A DNA stretch of 64,000 nucleotides from Solicoccozyma terricola (lineage: Eukaryota; Basidiomycota; Tremellomycetes; Filobasidiales; Piskurozymaceae). The stretch is from the NCBI GenBank assembly GCA_001600875.1, contig BCLD01000015.1, forward strand, positions 84,628 to 148,627, read 5' to 3'. How positions within the stretch are numbered: position 1 is the first letter of the stretch; each line of letters starts with the position of its first letter. The notes under the pieces are model-generated. The model saw only the letters and a program-made list of their open reading frames with translations. It made no database searches and was not told where the DNA came from. The position numbers and the translations under genes are program-made. This document shows positions 11,024 to 21,143 of the stretch, piece after piece.

Positions 11024-12254
11024 CTACTTCTTCTGGGTAGCATTCCGCGCCTCAATACCATCATCCACAGCCTTTCGAAACGTCGCAATGACGTCCTTGG
11101 GTGATGATGCTGTGAAGATGGAGGTACCAGCGACGATAACGTTTGATCCTATCCAAACGACCAACAGCAGAAGCCTCAGTGATTTCCCACTCTTCTCCGT
11201 AAAAAACATGTTCACTCACCAGCTTTCGCACAATCACAGATATTCCCCGCCCCAACACCACCATCCACTTGAATATCCACTTTATCCCCATACCTCGCTC
11301 TCAAATCCGCTACTTTCTCCAAACATTCAGGCATGAATTTCTGTCCACCTTTCCCTGGGCGAACTGTCATTACGAGTAGGAGATCTGCTGATGCGGCAAG
11401 AGAGGGAGTTATTACGGATGATGGAGTCTCAGGAGAGATGGCTAGACCGGCGAGAATGTTGTGCGAGTGGATAAGGTCAATGACGGATTGAGGATCCGCT
11501 ACGAGTGGTAAGTAAAGGAGGAGATTATTGGTTAAGTAATTGAGAGCCGGTGATGTAGGGAAACCCGAAAAGAAACCTCGAAAAACAGAGAAAACTCGGA
11601 AAAAAAACACTCACATGTAGCTTCATAATGGAAAGTGAATAGTTTTCCACCTGCTTTAGCGACGTCTGGAACCCACTATAAGAACATTGACGCAAAAAGA
11701 TGGGAGAATTTCAGCTCTTTTTTTTTTGATACCTCGTTCCAAAGCCCTTTCTTACCCACCTTAGCAGGATCCGAAACCATCATATGACAATCCATGAAAA
11801 TGTTCGGGACATTCTTTTTGACCATTTCAAGGACTGGGAATCCCATCGTGATATTTGGTACAAAGTGGCTAAACAAGGGGAAAAAAAAACCCCCGCGGGG
11901 GAAAGGTGAGAGAAAAATACCGTCAGCTTCGTCGTTGGAAGCGAAGAAAGATAAGGGTATGAGACGACGTACCCATCCATGACATCTGATATCTCCACCA
12001 ACAACAATGAGCCAGAATCTCTACCAAAGTCCAAAAGAACACACGGCGACTTACCCATGTGCAACCAATCCGCTCCCTCAGACATCATACGCTTACATTC
12101 CGACGCGAGGTTACTGAGATCTGACTGTCAGGGGGGGAGGACGAGGACGAGGACGTACGCGTCGAGGGTGGGACTTGAGCAAGGGAGGATGGCATGTGGA
12201 ATGGCCTGCACGACTTACAGCTAGGACTGAGGGGGAGATGATTGACTTGGACAT
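11024..12254 (-). CDS. RPE1: Ribulose-phosphate 3-epimerase
   Basis: Seven exons (12254-12219, 12124-12055, 11985-11973, 11868-11760, 11675-11615, 11498-11220, 11148-11024) make 230 residues, the size of the TIM-barrel epimerase. Landmarks in order: ISPSVLASDLSNL, GADWLHMDVMDGHFVPN (catalytic and metal Asp/His), NIFMDCHMMVSDP, MTVRPGKGGQKF and VDGGVG at the phosphate site, ending VIVAGTSIF. It interconverts ribulose-5-phosphate and xylulose-5-phosphate in the pentose phosphate pathway. Exon 3 is only 13 bp, and supplies the DVMDG strand that carries a metal-binding Asp. The gene converges on SNX4 with 128 bp between the stops. Confidence 0.94.
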
Positions 12255-12515
12255 TGTTGATAGGTGCTTGGTGAAATGATAATGGAGATGGGTGTGAAGA
12301 TGGGGTAATTGCACTGGTTGGGCGGATGACGTGAACTTGCCTTTCCCGCTGACAATCCGCGGATCCGGGGGGGAAGGTGGCGTCAATCTTCCTATAGGTC
12401 GCATTGGCAAGCATCACATCCTTCAACGACTAGGTCACAATCACTACTTTCCCAAGTTGCCCTGCCGTTTTGCTCTGTGGATTCATCTCTCGACCTTTTC
12501 CCTTTTGCTTTGTTT

Positions 12516-13700
12516 CTACAAAAAAAAAAGGAATAAGGAAAATGAAATGAACAAGAGCTGCGGTCGGACGGTGGGGTTGCCCTTAAAGTTGAATCGAAAG
12601 ACGGGGCCTCGGACGACTTTCAGATTGAAAGTTTCCCCGGTCGCCTGAGACTTTGGTGCTTTCATTCCGTAGTGTCCCGCTAGGAATACAAGTACCATCA
12701 TCCCAAATGATTGACTCATCTGATGGAAAAAGAATCCAGTATCAAAGCGAAGAATTACCCCAAAATAACATTCTTCCCGCTCACGGAAAGCTTCAACTTT
12801 CGCTTTTGATATGATATTCAACGAGACGTTTCGGCTGCGACAATGATACAAATCGAAATGCAAAAAAGTCAACTTGGCTACGATTTGATCCCTGCATGAC
12901 CATGGATCCAACTCACAGTCTAATCGCCGAGACGGATCAATTACATCTTCCTTGTAAGCGATGAAACTCGGAGTGAGTGAACTCTTGTACTGGACGGGTG
13001 CCATTCGCATAATACTCTGATCTGGGGTATCCCGCAAGAGGTGGTTGTAGCCGTCGTCGAGTTGCGGGATGTTTGTTGACATTGATTGTCAGATTTGGAT
13101 GAGAACGACTCATCAAATGTTAGATTAGAACGTGCGTTCCCTACAGCGAAGACGGTGTATGTGGACAGTATTGCCTGAACTAGCATTATAAGTCACCCAT
13201 GTGTTCAAAGAAATGTTCAACAAGGATGGCTTTCATTCCCTTCCTTCGTGTAACAAGCGCCAATACGTATAGAACAAAGGAGTCACAACAGCATCTTTCA
13301 AGGTTTTTTTGCAAGCATTGATACATGTCGTGGATACGTTGTGCATGTATTCGGGGAAAGGGAAGATACTCGAAGCTGTGGCAGTCATCGTTAGTCAAGT
13401 CGGGCGAATAACATTCCTCGTGTTTCGGGGGTGGCAACATGAACTCGACGAGATTCCACCTGGCGCAGGATCAAACATCCCGTTTTTTTCTTTTCCTCTG
13501 CGTCGTATTACTCGCAGGCCATTGTTCATAGCTGCCAACCCAGACGATGGGTCTGAAAGCTCAGTGATAAGATCCTCCCCATATTGAAAGTACGAAAAAG
13601 CGATATTAAATTCAAACCCCGAGTTCGTTGCGTGTGTTGCAACTTGAAAGATGGGAATGGGGATCTCTACAAACTCAACCCCTCTTTTCATTTACGTCCT
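12516..13700 (-). CDS. Unrecognised multi-exon gene candidate
   Basis: Several successive minus-strand open stretches have ordinary, non-repetitive amino acid composition and look like exons, but no family is recognised. Segments include about 13650-13520 (GFEFNIAFSYFQYGEDLITE), 13440-13200 (a Cys-rich part with CHSFEYLPFPRIHAQRIHDM and a hydrophobic FVLYVLALV), about 13180-13060 (QAILSTYTVFAVGNARSN) and 13082-12890 (SSLTPSFIAYKEDVIDPSRR). Acceptor- and donor-like sites lie between them (for example gtgact at 13197, gtgagt at 12928), but I could not close all phases. It could be a lineage-specific gene, a decaying copy, or chance. Exon borders and both ends are uncertain. Confidence 0.35.
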
Positions 13701-13990
13701 GCTATTTATATTATCGACGCTGAATGGCAGAGATTGGCAGCTGTAGCTCCGTATACCACCCCACCACCCCACCCTCCTCCCCATCCATTTTCGCCACCGG
13801 GCCACGGCGATGTGTGCCCGCGCTTGAATGGAAAACAACAGCGATGGGTCTCGGGTTGGGTGGTGGATAGACTCACCCCCCACCTATCACCGTCACCATC
13901 ACATCTTTCATCCCCCACCACGGGACATGTGAACGGAGAGTGTTCACACAACACGCGCGCGCAACTCTTTTTCTTTCTTTATCCCCCATC

Positions 13991-16225
13991 ATGCAATTCG
14001 ATAGAGCTGCAACTTCAGCATGGTTAGGATGGGCGAGTATCGGTTGTTGGTTCTTTGCTCAAGTGCCGTGAGTAATCGTCGTGGTCATCGTCGTCGTCGT
14101 GGTGGTGGTAGGTCCCATAACCTTGGTTTCAAACACTGATCTATCATGCTATTTTGGAAACCGGATCCTCTACGAAATGTTTTCCCTATAGACAAATGGT
14201 GGAGAATGTTAAATTACAGAGCTGTGAAGGACTGGCATTACCTTTTCTTCTGAATTGGCTGTTTGGTGAGGCCGCGTTTTTTCGAAAATTCGGTTTAAAA
14301 GGGAAGGATGGGTAACTTACGATGCTCCGAAATTGACTCGATGCTACCAGGTGATTTAACAAACTTGCTCGGTTGTATCCTCACCGATCAACTTCCCTTT
14401 CAGGTTTGTCTTTGTTCTTTTCTCCTGTTACGGCATTGATCTCAACTATTCAGCTGATACCTTTGGTAAACTCCCACACAAAACTCCTTCAAACTCAAAC
14501 AAACCCACAGACATACATCGCCGCCTACTTCTGTTTTGTCGATATCATGCTCACCGCTCAATTCTTCTACTATCAACGTAAATCATCCCTACTCCTCGCA
14601 GCAAAGAAACGATTATTATCATCACCTAGAACTCCGAAGAGGGTTAGGTTAAGATCCGATGTGACTTCTTCTCCACGAGAACTAAGAAGGAGTATCAGTA
14701 CCATTGGGAAATTGGAGGAAGAGGAAGAAGGTGGTGGTTTTGATGGAGGAGGATCTTCAACAGGAGTAGCAACATTACGACCTACGAATCAACGATCCAG
14801 ATCATCGACTTCACACCTTGTTTCTACAAACGACCTTAGTGCGTTATCAGAAGCAGCGATGGAAGTAGCGAAAGCTGCTGAGAGGGTACAACAAAGGACG
14901 GAGAGTAGGCGGAGGAGGAGAGATGAAAGTAGACATTCATCAGGGAGATGGTTAAGTAATACAGGGAAACGAAGAAGAGTGGAGGAAAGAGAGGATACGG
15001 ATGGTGCAGGGTTAGGTGATAGTTTCTTATCTGAAGCTAGTGAATCAACAACCACTTCAGTTGCTCAATCTCCGGTATTGGGGATTGGAACTTCAAGAGG
15101 AAGATTACCACGAAGACCTGAACTTGGTGAAATTGTTGATGAAGAAGCAGGATATAGTGAAGTTACGGCTCGACAGGGGACATTGTTACTCGGCGTGGTC
15201 TCCGATGAGGATAGGATGGCAACAATGAGGGAGAAGAGTCGGTCTCAAAGTCATAGCGTCGCTAGAGGATCAAGACAACGAGCAGCGGGTGTATTGTTTA
15301 TGGGAGCGTTCACAATGGTTGGATTGATGGATCGTCACAAGGCCAGCGGCGTACCTTGGAAGAGGACGGCAAAGGAAGGTTTGATATCGATGCCAAGAGG
15401 GGAAGTGATGGTTGGAACGAATATGATAGAGCCGACGTTGAATTGGGCCGTCTCAGGATCGATTGATCCCCCCCTCAACCACCCTGCGGTGGCGTCAGAG
15501 GGTAAGGTCACATACGTACGGGTGAATGAGCAAAAAGACCATAAACAGCAAGATCCACATCGTCATCAACGAGAAATTCAACGTCTTATAGGGAGGATAT
15601 CAGCTTGGATATGTACAACTTTGTATTTGACAAGTCGGTTGCCGCAGATTTGGAAGAATGTGAGTTCTGGGTTGCCTTGGTGGCATTGGTGGAAGCCTAC
15701 ATGGGGGAGCACGGCTGACAGATCTGCGAGGGGCGGAATAGTATACCCGTAAATCCTGTGAAGGTCTCTCCGTCCTTCTCTTCATCTTCGCGTTCCTCGG
15801 TAATCTCACATACGTGATTGGAATACTCATCAACCCGGCTGGGACTGGTGATCCCGCAGAAGCAGCTCACTATCTACTTGAATCATTACCGTGAGGATAT
15901 GATAACGCAGCTCGGCTTCGTTCCATTCGAACTGACCGAGACCTTTATCCAACACAATCCCTTTAGATACCTCCTCGGCTCCGGGGGAACTCTCATCTTC
16001 GACCTCACAATCATGCTTCAATCTTATTTCTACCGATCGGCCGCCTCATCATCCCACACCGAAGCAATCATCGTCGATCCTCACTCTCGACGACATCGCT
16101 CCCATTCCCGTTCTCGTCTCCATGCAGAGGAGGAACCGCTGATCAGACAGAGGTCGTTGTCGACGGAGAGTGTAATCTTGCACGGGATGAGGTATACAGG
16201 TGGGAGACAGGAGAATGACGGTTAG
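13991..16225 (+). CDS. PQ-loop repeat membrane transporter (Ypq/Rtc2-like)
   Basis: Six exons (13991-14067, 14192-14265, 14351-14403, 14511-15659, 15742-15890, 15967-16225) give 586 residues. The first PQ loop is WFFAQVPQMVENVKLQSCEG followed by LALPFLLNWLFGDLTNL; helices continue through YIAAYFCFVDIMLTAQFFYY. The second PQ loop, TSRLPQIWKNYTRKSCEG, is followed by LSVLLFIFAFLGNLTYV and a last helix before YFYRS. This seven-helix family exports basic amino acids across the vacuolar or lysosomal membrane. Between helices 3-4 and the second loop lies an unusually long (about 290 residues) Ser/Arg-rich, low-complexity cytosolic insert. The orthologue type among Ypq1-3 is not decided. Confidence 0.88.
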
Positions 16226-16489
16226 GTAGGAGGGAATTGTGATTTAGCGTTTGTCATACTTTGCATTTTTTTTGTGTTTTTCCGAAGAACCCGAATACAT
16301 TCAATCATGTTGCTCATAAAGTGGGGACGCCCACCCCTGAATGACTCTTCCCAGATAGAATCGAGCCTACGAAGTGCATCAACAAGCCCCATTGCATCGC
16401 ATTTTTTATATTCCCACTCAAATACATGCCCCCCCCCCAACCCCCTCTGTTATTCCCTTTTCTAAATTAAACCCTTTTCTCAACGGTTT

Positions 16490-18022
16490 TTAATGATGAT
16501 GAGCAGCGTGAGCATCACCCTGGAAGTTCATCGTGAATACACATCCACATTCAGGGCATCTGTGGTTCTTAAGGGTGTTGTTAACGCTGTGTAGCAAAGC
16601 GCAGCGAAGTGCGGGACCGTCAGTCAGACCCAGATACAATACGTTCAACGACGATGAAAGCTCACCTCAGCCAGATGGTGTCATGGCTATCAGCTGGGAA
16701 ACCGGTGCATCCGACTTTACGCTCGGGGAACTGAATTGGAGTCAAAGGTCAGAGGGGAAAATGGAAGGAGCGTTAGCGATGGATGTTATGGAGAGCCTTC
16801 AATTCCGACGTGAAAAGAAGCGAAAAGAAAACGAGTCCACAGACGCCCCGCCCCGCCCCGCCCCAGTCAACGAGATCAGGATCCCAAAGAAATATCTCGT
16901 GGCTCCGGTCTTCCTGTCAAGTGAACCCGAAACCGGTTGACTTTCACCGGGACGTCTCTTTCTCGTTTCCTTCTTGGGTATCTATCTGATCTTCTTCACC
17001 TCGACATGTTATCGAACCCCCATTTCCCGCAACTCTCGTTGCCAGGTTCGATAATTTCAACGTTACACACAATGACCTCCTACGAGGATTAACACCGGTC
17101 TTTCCATGAGACCCAAGCTCTACACGGTACTGAAATATCTCGCCATCTGGCCTCTCTCGTACATATCACTCCCTATGCTCGATGGGAGATATTACGTCCT
17201 CTCTCACACTCGGTAAACAAGAATGTTTTCGCCATCTCAGCAAGAACATACACGTCTCCCTACGCTCGCGATCAGAGGAGTCGAAAAAATACTTTGCTCA
17301 AGCTCTCAAGGAGACAGCTCGAAATAACAATATCACTCGATGTATTCGCCTACCACATTAATGCCTCCGCATACACGCCCGGAACTAGCAATCATTGTTC
17401 GCATACGCTCATACCCCACCACCTCGACTCACCAAACTATAAACCTCAATAGGTTCCTTGACCGTACCCAACCTCTCCACAGCCAATGGTTTCATATCGA
17501 ATACATCAATACCTTCGAGTTTACCAAGGAGTTCGAATCGTTCCAGACCGGTCGATTGGACTTCGCTGTTTTTCACGAAAGGAAAGGATAATGAATGATA
17601 AGAGGTAGAGAGGAAGGGAAGTAGGAGCAAGAGATCGAGAGGTCGAGGGAGGTAGGAGGAAGGAAGGAAGAAGGACAATCAGTTAGTTTTCTGCTTGGAT
17701 CTTTGATACGGCGGTTGAATTCGGACTCAAAACGGCGTTTGACGCCATCATGGACAACCGAAAAATAATCTAAACTCACTCAGTTGGGACCTCTCCAGGT
17801 TTCGCACCCTGTAACCACCAACCGAATCAAACACGAATCAGTACTCAGCTCCAGCAGAGCACTCGCACTCCCTATGCTGCAACCCACCTGACCGATCAAC
17901 TGCGGTGGACCCGCTCCAGCGTTCCTCGCGACGGAGACGGAGAAGGGACGAACGGAACGAGCGACGGCGGGTGCGCGTGCGACGACAGTGCGAAGGGAGC
18001 GAGTGATGGTGGTAGGGAACAT
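16490..18022 (-). CDS. COX4: Cytochrome c oxidase subunit Vb (yeast Cox4)
   Basis: Five exons (18022-17888, 17808-17780, 17565-17433, 16730-16666, 16586-16490) give 152 residues. The N-terminus is a typical mitochondrial presequence: Arg-rich, no acids, MFPTTITRSLRTVVARAP. The mature part has GLERFELLGKLEGIDVFDMK, VGCTGFPADSHDTIW and the zinc site CPECGCVF, ending in the family tail GDAHAAHHH. The zinc-binding subunit sits on the matrix side of complex IV. The exons are spread over 1.5 kb because intron 4 (16731-17432) is 702 bp and intron 3 is 214 bp, against short introns elsewhere. I see no clear embedded gene in the long intron. Confidence 0.93.
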
Positions 18023-18500
18023 CGTGCAGGTCAGGTGAGAGCAGGAGGTTGAGAGCTATTGAGAATGAGAGAGAATGAATACTTGTCCGCTGACCTGTGA
18101 GATGGTGAGACCGGGAAGAGTAGGAAAAGCGGACATCGGGACTGGACACGGACATCTGGCGGCGAGGGGGCGAGGGGGCAGCGGTGGCGGGGGAACATTA
18201 AGACCATATCGAGGACCAGGGAGCGTATGGACGGACGAACGGAGACCCACCACCCCGTCGAGAAATACAGTCATGGGAATGACCATGAGAGAGCAAATGT
18301 GCACAAGCGATTGCAGGTGTTCAATATACAAACTATATAATCGATTACCAAACACATCTACGTGAACATCGCCACACGCCACAATCATCGTGCATCTATC
18401 GAACGCCCAAGGATCCACTAACACTACCCTTACCCTGGTAGGGTACGTCATCGCATTGTCTCTAAATCCACGATGCGTCCTGATGTGCTTAATGGCACAG
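18023..18500. other. Intergenic stretch between COX4 and the capsid-like gene
   Basis: This 478-base interval should contain the COX4 promoter and the 3' flank of the capsid-like gene. No reading frame with family resemblance was found on either strand; in particular there is no trace of a viral RNA-dependent RNA polymerase, which follows the capsid gene in totivirus genomes. Confidence 0.6.
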
Positions 18501-20477
18501 TCAAGAAACCGGCGCAGGGCGATGAAATACTGGCGCCGAGTACGAGATCGGCATTTCGGTGACGATGGCGGAATACTTGGAGCGGCTAGGGTAACTGGCG
18601 GCGTTTGCGAGTGTGGTGACGGCCGGAGAGCGTACCCGATGTGCAGAGGACGTGGAATCGCTCATGCTACCTGGATCGATACCTGTCGGTATGCCTACAT
18701 TGAAGACGACGGATCCGTCGACAAAGTCTTCAAGCGTTGGGACATGTAGGAAGTCGGGATCTCCATGTTTGTTCCATCGGATGTGACGTACAGATAATGA
18801 CATGGTGACGCCCATATTGATAAATTCAGAGGGGGCGCATAAGGGTGAGAGTCGATGATCCCAGAGATATCCAGAGTAGGAAACGCCTTGGCCGAGCCGG
18901 GAGCTCATGTCGGCGGCAAGGCTGTAGGGGCCGTGGTCAATTCCTGCTCTTGAGGTGTTGACGATAGCCGGGGCAGGGCCTCTCCCAGGGTGAACTACCT
19001 TCATAACGTCGAATGCACGGGGAACGATGTTCTCGACGCTGTCGTCCGGGTGGCCGAGCAGGTGGAGGATGAGAGGAGCAGTCCGGGGAGATTTCATATT
19101 GACGATGTAATGTGCGTATGTACTGTCAAGCCTAGACACGAGTTCGATGCGTTCAAAGTTGCGGTAAGTGGTGCGGGTACAAGCGGTGACGAGTGAACCA
19201 GCTAATTCTGACTCTGCTCTGGAGCCAAGAAAGTCTTTTGGGATTAAAGATGTTGGTTCGATCCAGAAGAACGGTGCAACCGATATGTATCCGAGGTTTT
19301 GGCAGGTTGGGGGGAGGAGGTTAGGGAGGAATTGAAGATGGATTTCTGCAAGTGATGTGTCTCCTTCTTGAAATGAGAATAGACGTTCGAGACCACGACA
19401 ATAGAGACCAGCAAAGCGGTGTATGACCCCTCTGAGATTTTGTCCATTTCTGATCGCATAGGCATCGGCGTCCTCTACGTCTTCGCCTTGACCACCACCG
19501 TCGAGGAAGGTAGGGAACCATTCGCCGTCAACGATGGCGCCAGGATCGCAATGTGCAACAAGTGCCGCGGTTTGAAGTGCAAGCATATCCACATAACCAG
19601 CAAGTTGCTTGTCGTCGACAATTCCCAATCCCGGGAGACCGTAGTAAACGGGGTACGACGTTCGGATTTTCCCGTAAGGAGGTGAAAACCCTCCTGATCT
19701 CAAAAGATCACGAATGACGCCTCCTTCATCGGTATGACTGACGGTTGTTACCACGGAATGGATCCCCCTTGCCACGGCGTACCCAAAGAGTGCTCCTTGG
19801 CCGTTTGCAGCAAAGTTTGCCCCGAGCACTCGTAGAGCATCGACGCATGCGTTTGGAACGGCATCTGGCTGGATGATCTCGATGATCGGAGGGTCGCAGT
19901 TGTGGTTGGTGATGACGGAACTTCCTTCTCCTGTAATAGCATCAACGAGGATGTTGAAAACCGTTGGCTTGATGAAACTATGACCGACTCCAAGACCGGC
20001 TATAAAGACGGTTGTGTTATCTTTGTTGAGGTAACTCTCGGCGGAGTACATGGATGAGATACGGACTTGCTGACCACCACGTATGGTTTCTGAAGATACG
20101 TCTCCGAATACAGACGACGCTGCAAGCGCCTTTGCAAGTCTTTCGACCACTCCAGCGAGATGAGCCCTGGGCGAGGAGTAACTGTGCTGCCTTTCCTCGC
20201 TTTCAAGTTGGACAGATGGTAACGGGATGACGCGGAAGGGAGTATCAAGTCTGATGATATTGTGGTCGATTGGTGCTAATGCTTCGTGGGAAAAGTTGAA
20301 GCGACCTCCAATGGAGTATGTGATCGACCTGAGAGTGAAGTCCTTGCCGCAGAGGGCGGTGCTGGTGGTAAGGCAAGTGGTAAGGCAAGCGCGATATCTC
20401 CTGGTTTGGGTGGGGGTGGTGAGGAGGCCATGTCTTGGGTCACTGAGAATACCAGCGAGGGAGTGAGGGTTGTGCAT
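18501..20477 (-). CDS. Endogenous totivirus/victorivirus-like capsid protein gene
   Basis: A single uninterrupted frame of 658 codons runs from the ATG at 20477-20475 to TGA at 18503-18501; a further in-frame ATG at 20585 would add 36 residues of repeat-coded sequence and is less likely. It has no intron, while neighbouring genes have up to 23 exons. The protein resembles the coat proteins of fungal totiviruses, especially victoriviruses: an early RRYRACLTT block, LAPIDHNIIRLD, a central VSHTDEGGVIRDLLR motif and YYGLPGLG, with a Ser/Pro/Ala-rich C-terminus. In the virus about 120 copies form the particle. Here it lies between COX4 and the U2 gene, with no polymerase gene beside it, so it is read as an integrated copy. 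The frame is intact, hence either young or kept by selection. The family call is from remembered motifs, not a search. Confidence 0.75.
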   Translation of the reverse strand: MHNPHSLAGILSDPRHGLLTTPTQTRRYRACLTTCLTTSTALCGKDFTLRSITYSIGGRFNFSHEALAPIDHNIIRLDTPFRVIPLPSVQLESEERQHSYSSPRAHLAGVVERLAKALAASSVFGDVSSETIRGGQQVRISSMYSAESYLNKDNTTVFIAGLGVGHSFIKPTVFNILVDAITGEGSSVITNHNCDPPIIEIIQPDAVPNACVDALRVLGANFAANGQGALFGYAVARGIHSVVTTVSHTDEGGVIRDLLRSGGFSPPYGKIRTSYPVYYGLPGLGIVDDKQLAGYVDMLALQTAALVAHCDPGAIVDGEWFPTFLDGGGQGEDVEDADAYAIRNGQNLRGVIHRFAGLYCRGLERLFSFQEGDTSLAEIHLQFLPNLLPPTCQNLGYISVAPFFWIEPTSLIPKDFLGSRAESELAGSLVTACTRTTYRNFERIELVSRLDSTYAHYIVNMKSPRTAPLILHLLGHPDDSVENIVPRAFDVMKVVHPGRGPAPAIVNTSRAGIDHGPYSLAADMSSRLGQGVSYSGYLWDHRLSPLCAPSEFINMGVTMSLSVRHIRWNKHGDPDFLHVPTLEDFVDGSVVFNVGIPTGIDPGSMSDSTSSAHRVRSPAVTTLANAASYPSRSKYSAIVTEMPISYSAPVFHRPAPVS

Positions 20478-20480
20478 TGT

Positions 20481-20533
20481 GGGAGAGTGGTGAGTGGAGA
20501 GTGGAGAGTGGAGAGTGGTGAGTGGAGAGTGGT
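20481..20533. repeat. GTGGAGAGTG minisatellite at the capsid gene start
   Basis: Five to six imperfect copies of a 7-10 bp unit (GTGGAGA, GTGGTGA) abut the chosen start codon of the capsid-like gene on its upstream side. Reading frames through it give Ser-Pro-Leu-Thr/Ser-Thr-His repeats. Confidence 0.8.
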
Positions 20534-20645
20534 ACTGGCACTGGCAATCACTATCTACCGAGTGAGTAACCCCACCGAAATACAACGTGTCTCACCCTCC
20601 GCTACCCTTGCGCGTCGACACGTGCCTTTACTCATAGCAAAGTAC

Positions 20646-20832
20646 ATTTCTGTGCCTTTTGGCTAAGATCCTGTGTAGTATCTGTTCTATAAAGTGTAAC
20701 CACTTTATCACCCTCATAGAGGGTTTATCTGGTTATCTAATTTCTCATATGGCGAATCCGTTCGATGTGCTTGCATATGATGGGTTCACGTTGACCGCGG
20801 CATTACAGTGCAGCCATGTGTCGACAAGCCGT
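20646..20832 (+). ncRNA. U2: U2 spliceosomal snRNA
   Basis: The sequence CCTTTTGGCTAAGATC followed by GTGTAGTATCTGTTCT is the highly conserved 5' part of U2; GTAGTA (20675-20680) is the branch-point recognition element. It is followed by stem-loop IIa (ATAAAGTG/CACTTTAT with a TAAC loop), stem-loop IIb (ACCCTC/GAGGGT), a weak AATTTCT Sm-like site and a terminal stem (GTTGAC/GTCGAC) carrying the U2B''-type loop ATTACAGTGC. The 5' end is estimated from the family, and the 3' end from the last stem; both may be off by several bases. It is divergent to the capsid-like gene. Confidence 0.9.
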
Positions 20833-21143
20833 TCCTTTTTGCCAATTCGGCCTGTCGATATCGACCCTTGCGTCGCGAGGGTGAGCTGAGGCAGAGGGGT
20901 ACATACAGTCAACTAGAGCAAGGGTTGTAACTGCCGAAGCATCCCCCGCCCCCTCCCAATACCATGTGCTGCGGAGTCGAGCGGTGTCCGCTCGGTGTTC
21001 ACACGTGCGACCTCGGTCCAGTAGCCCAAGTCGCGTCTCATATTCAAACTCCCGGATGCGGTCAACGGGGCATCCCATCCATCCCTCCGTCACCACCACC
21101 ACCACCACCACTCTCCCATACCAACTTCCTCCACCACCCCACC

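Noticed and set aside
20478..20585. Longer start for the capsid-like gene (ATG at 20585)
   Set aside because: The 36 extra residues are coded mainly by the minisatellite and reach toward the U2 gene; the ATG at 20477 opens directly into family-like sequence.
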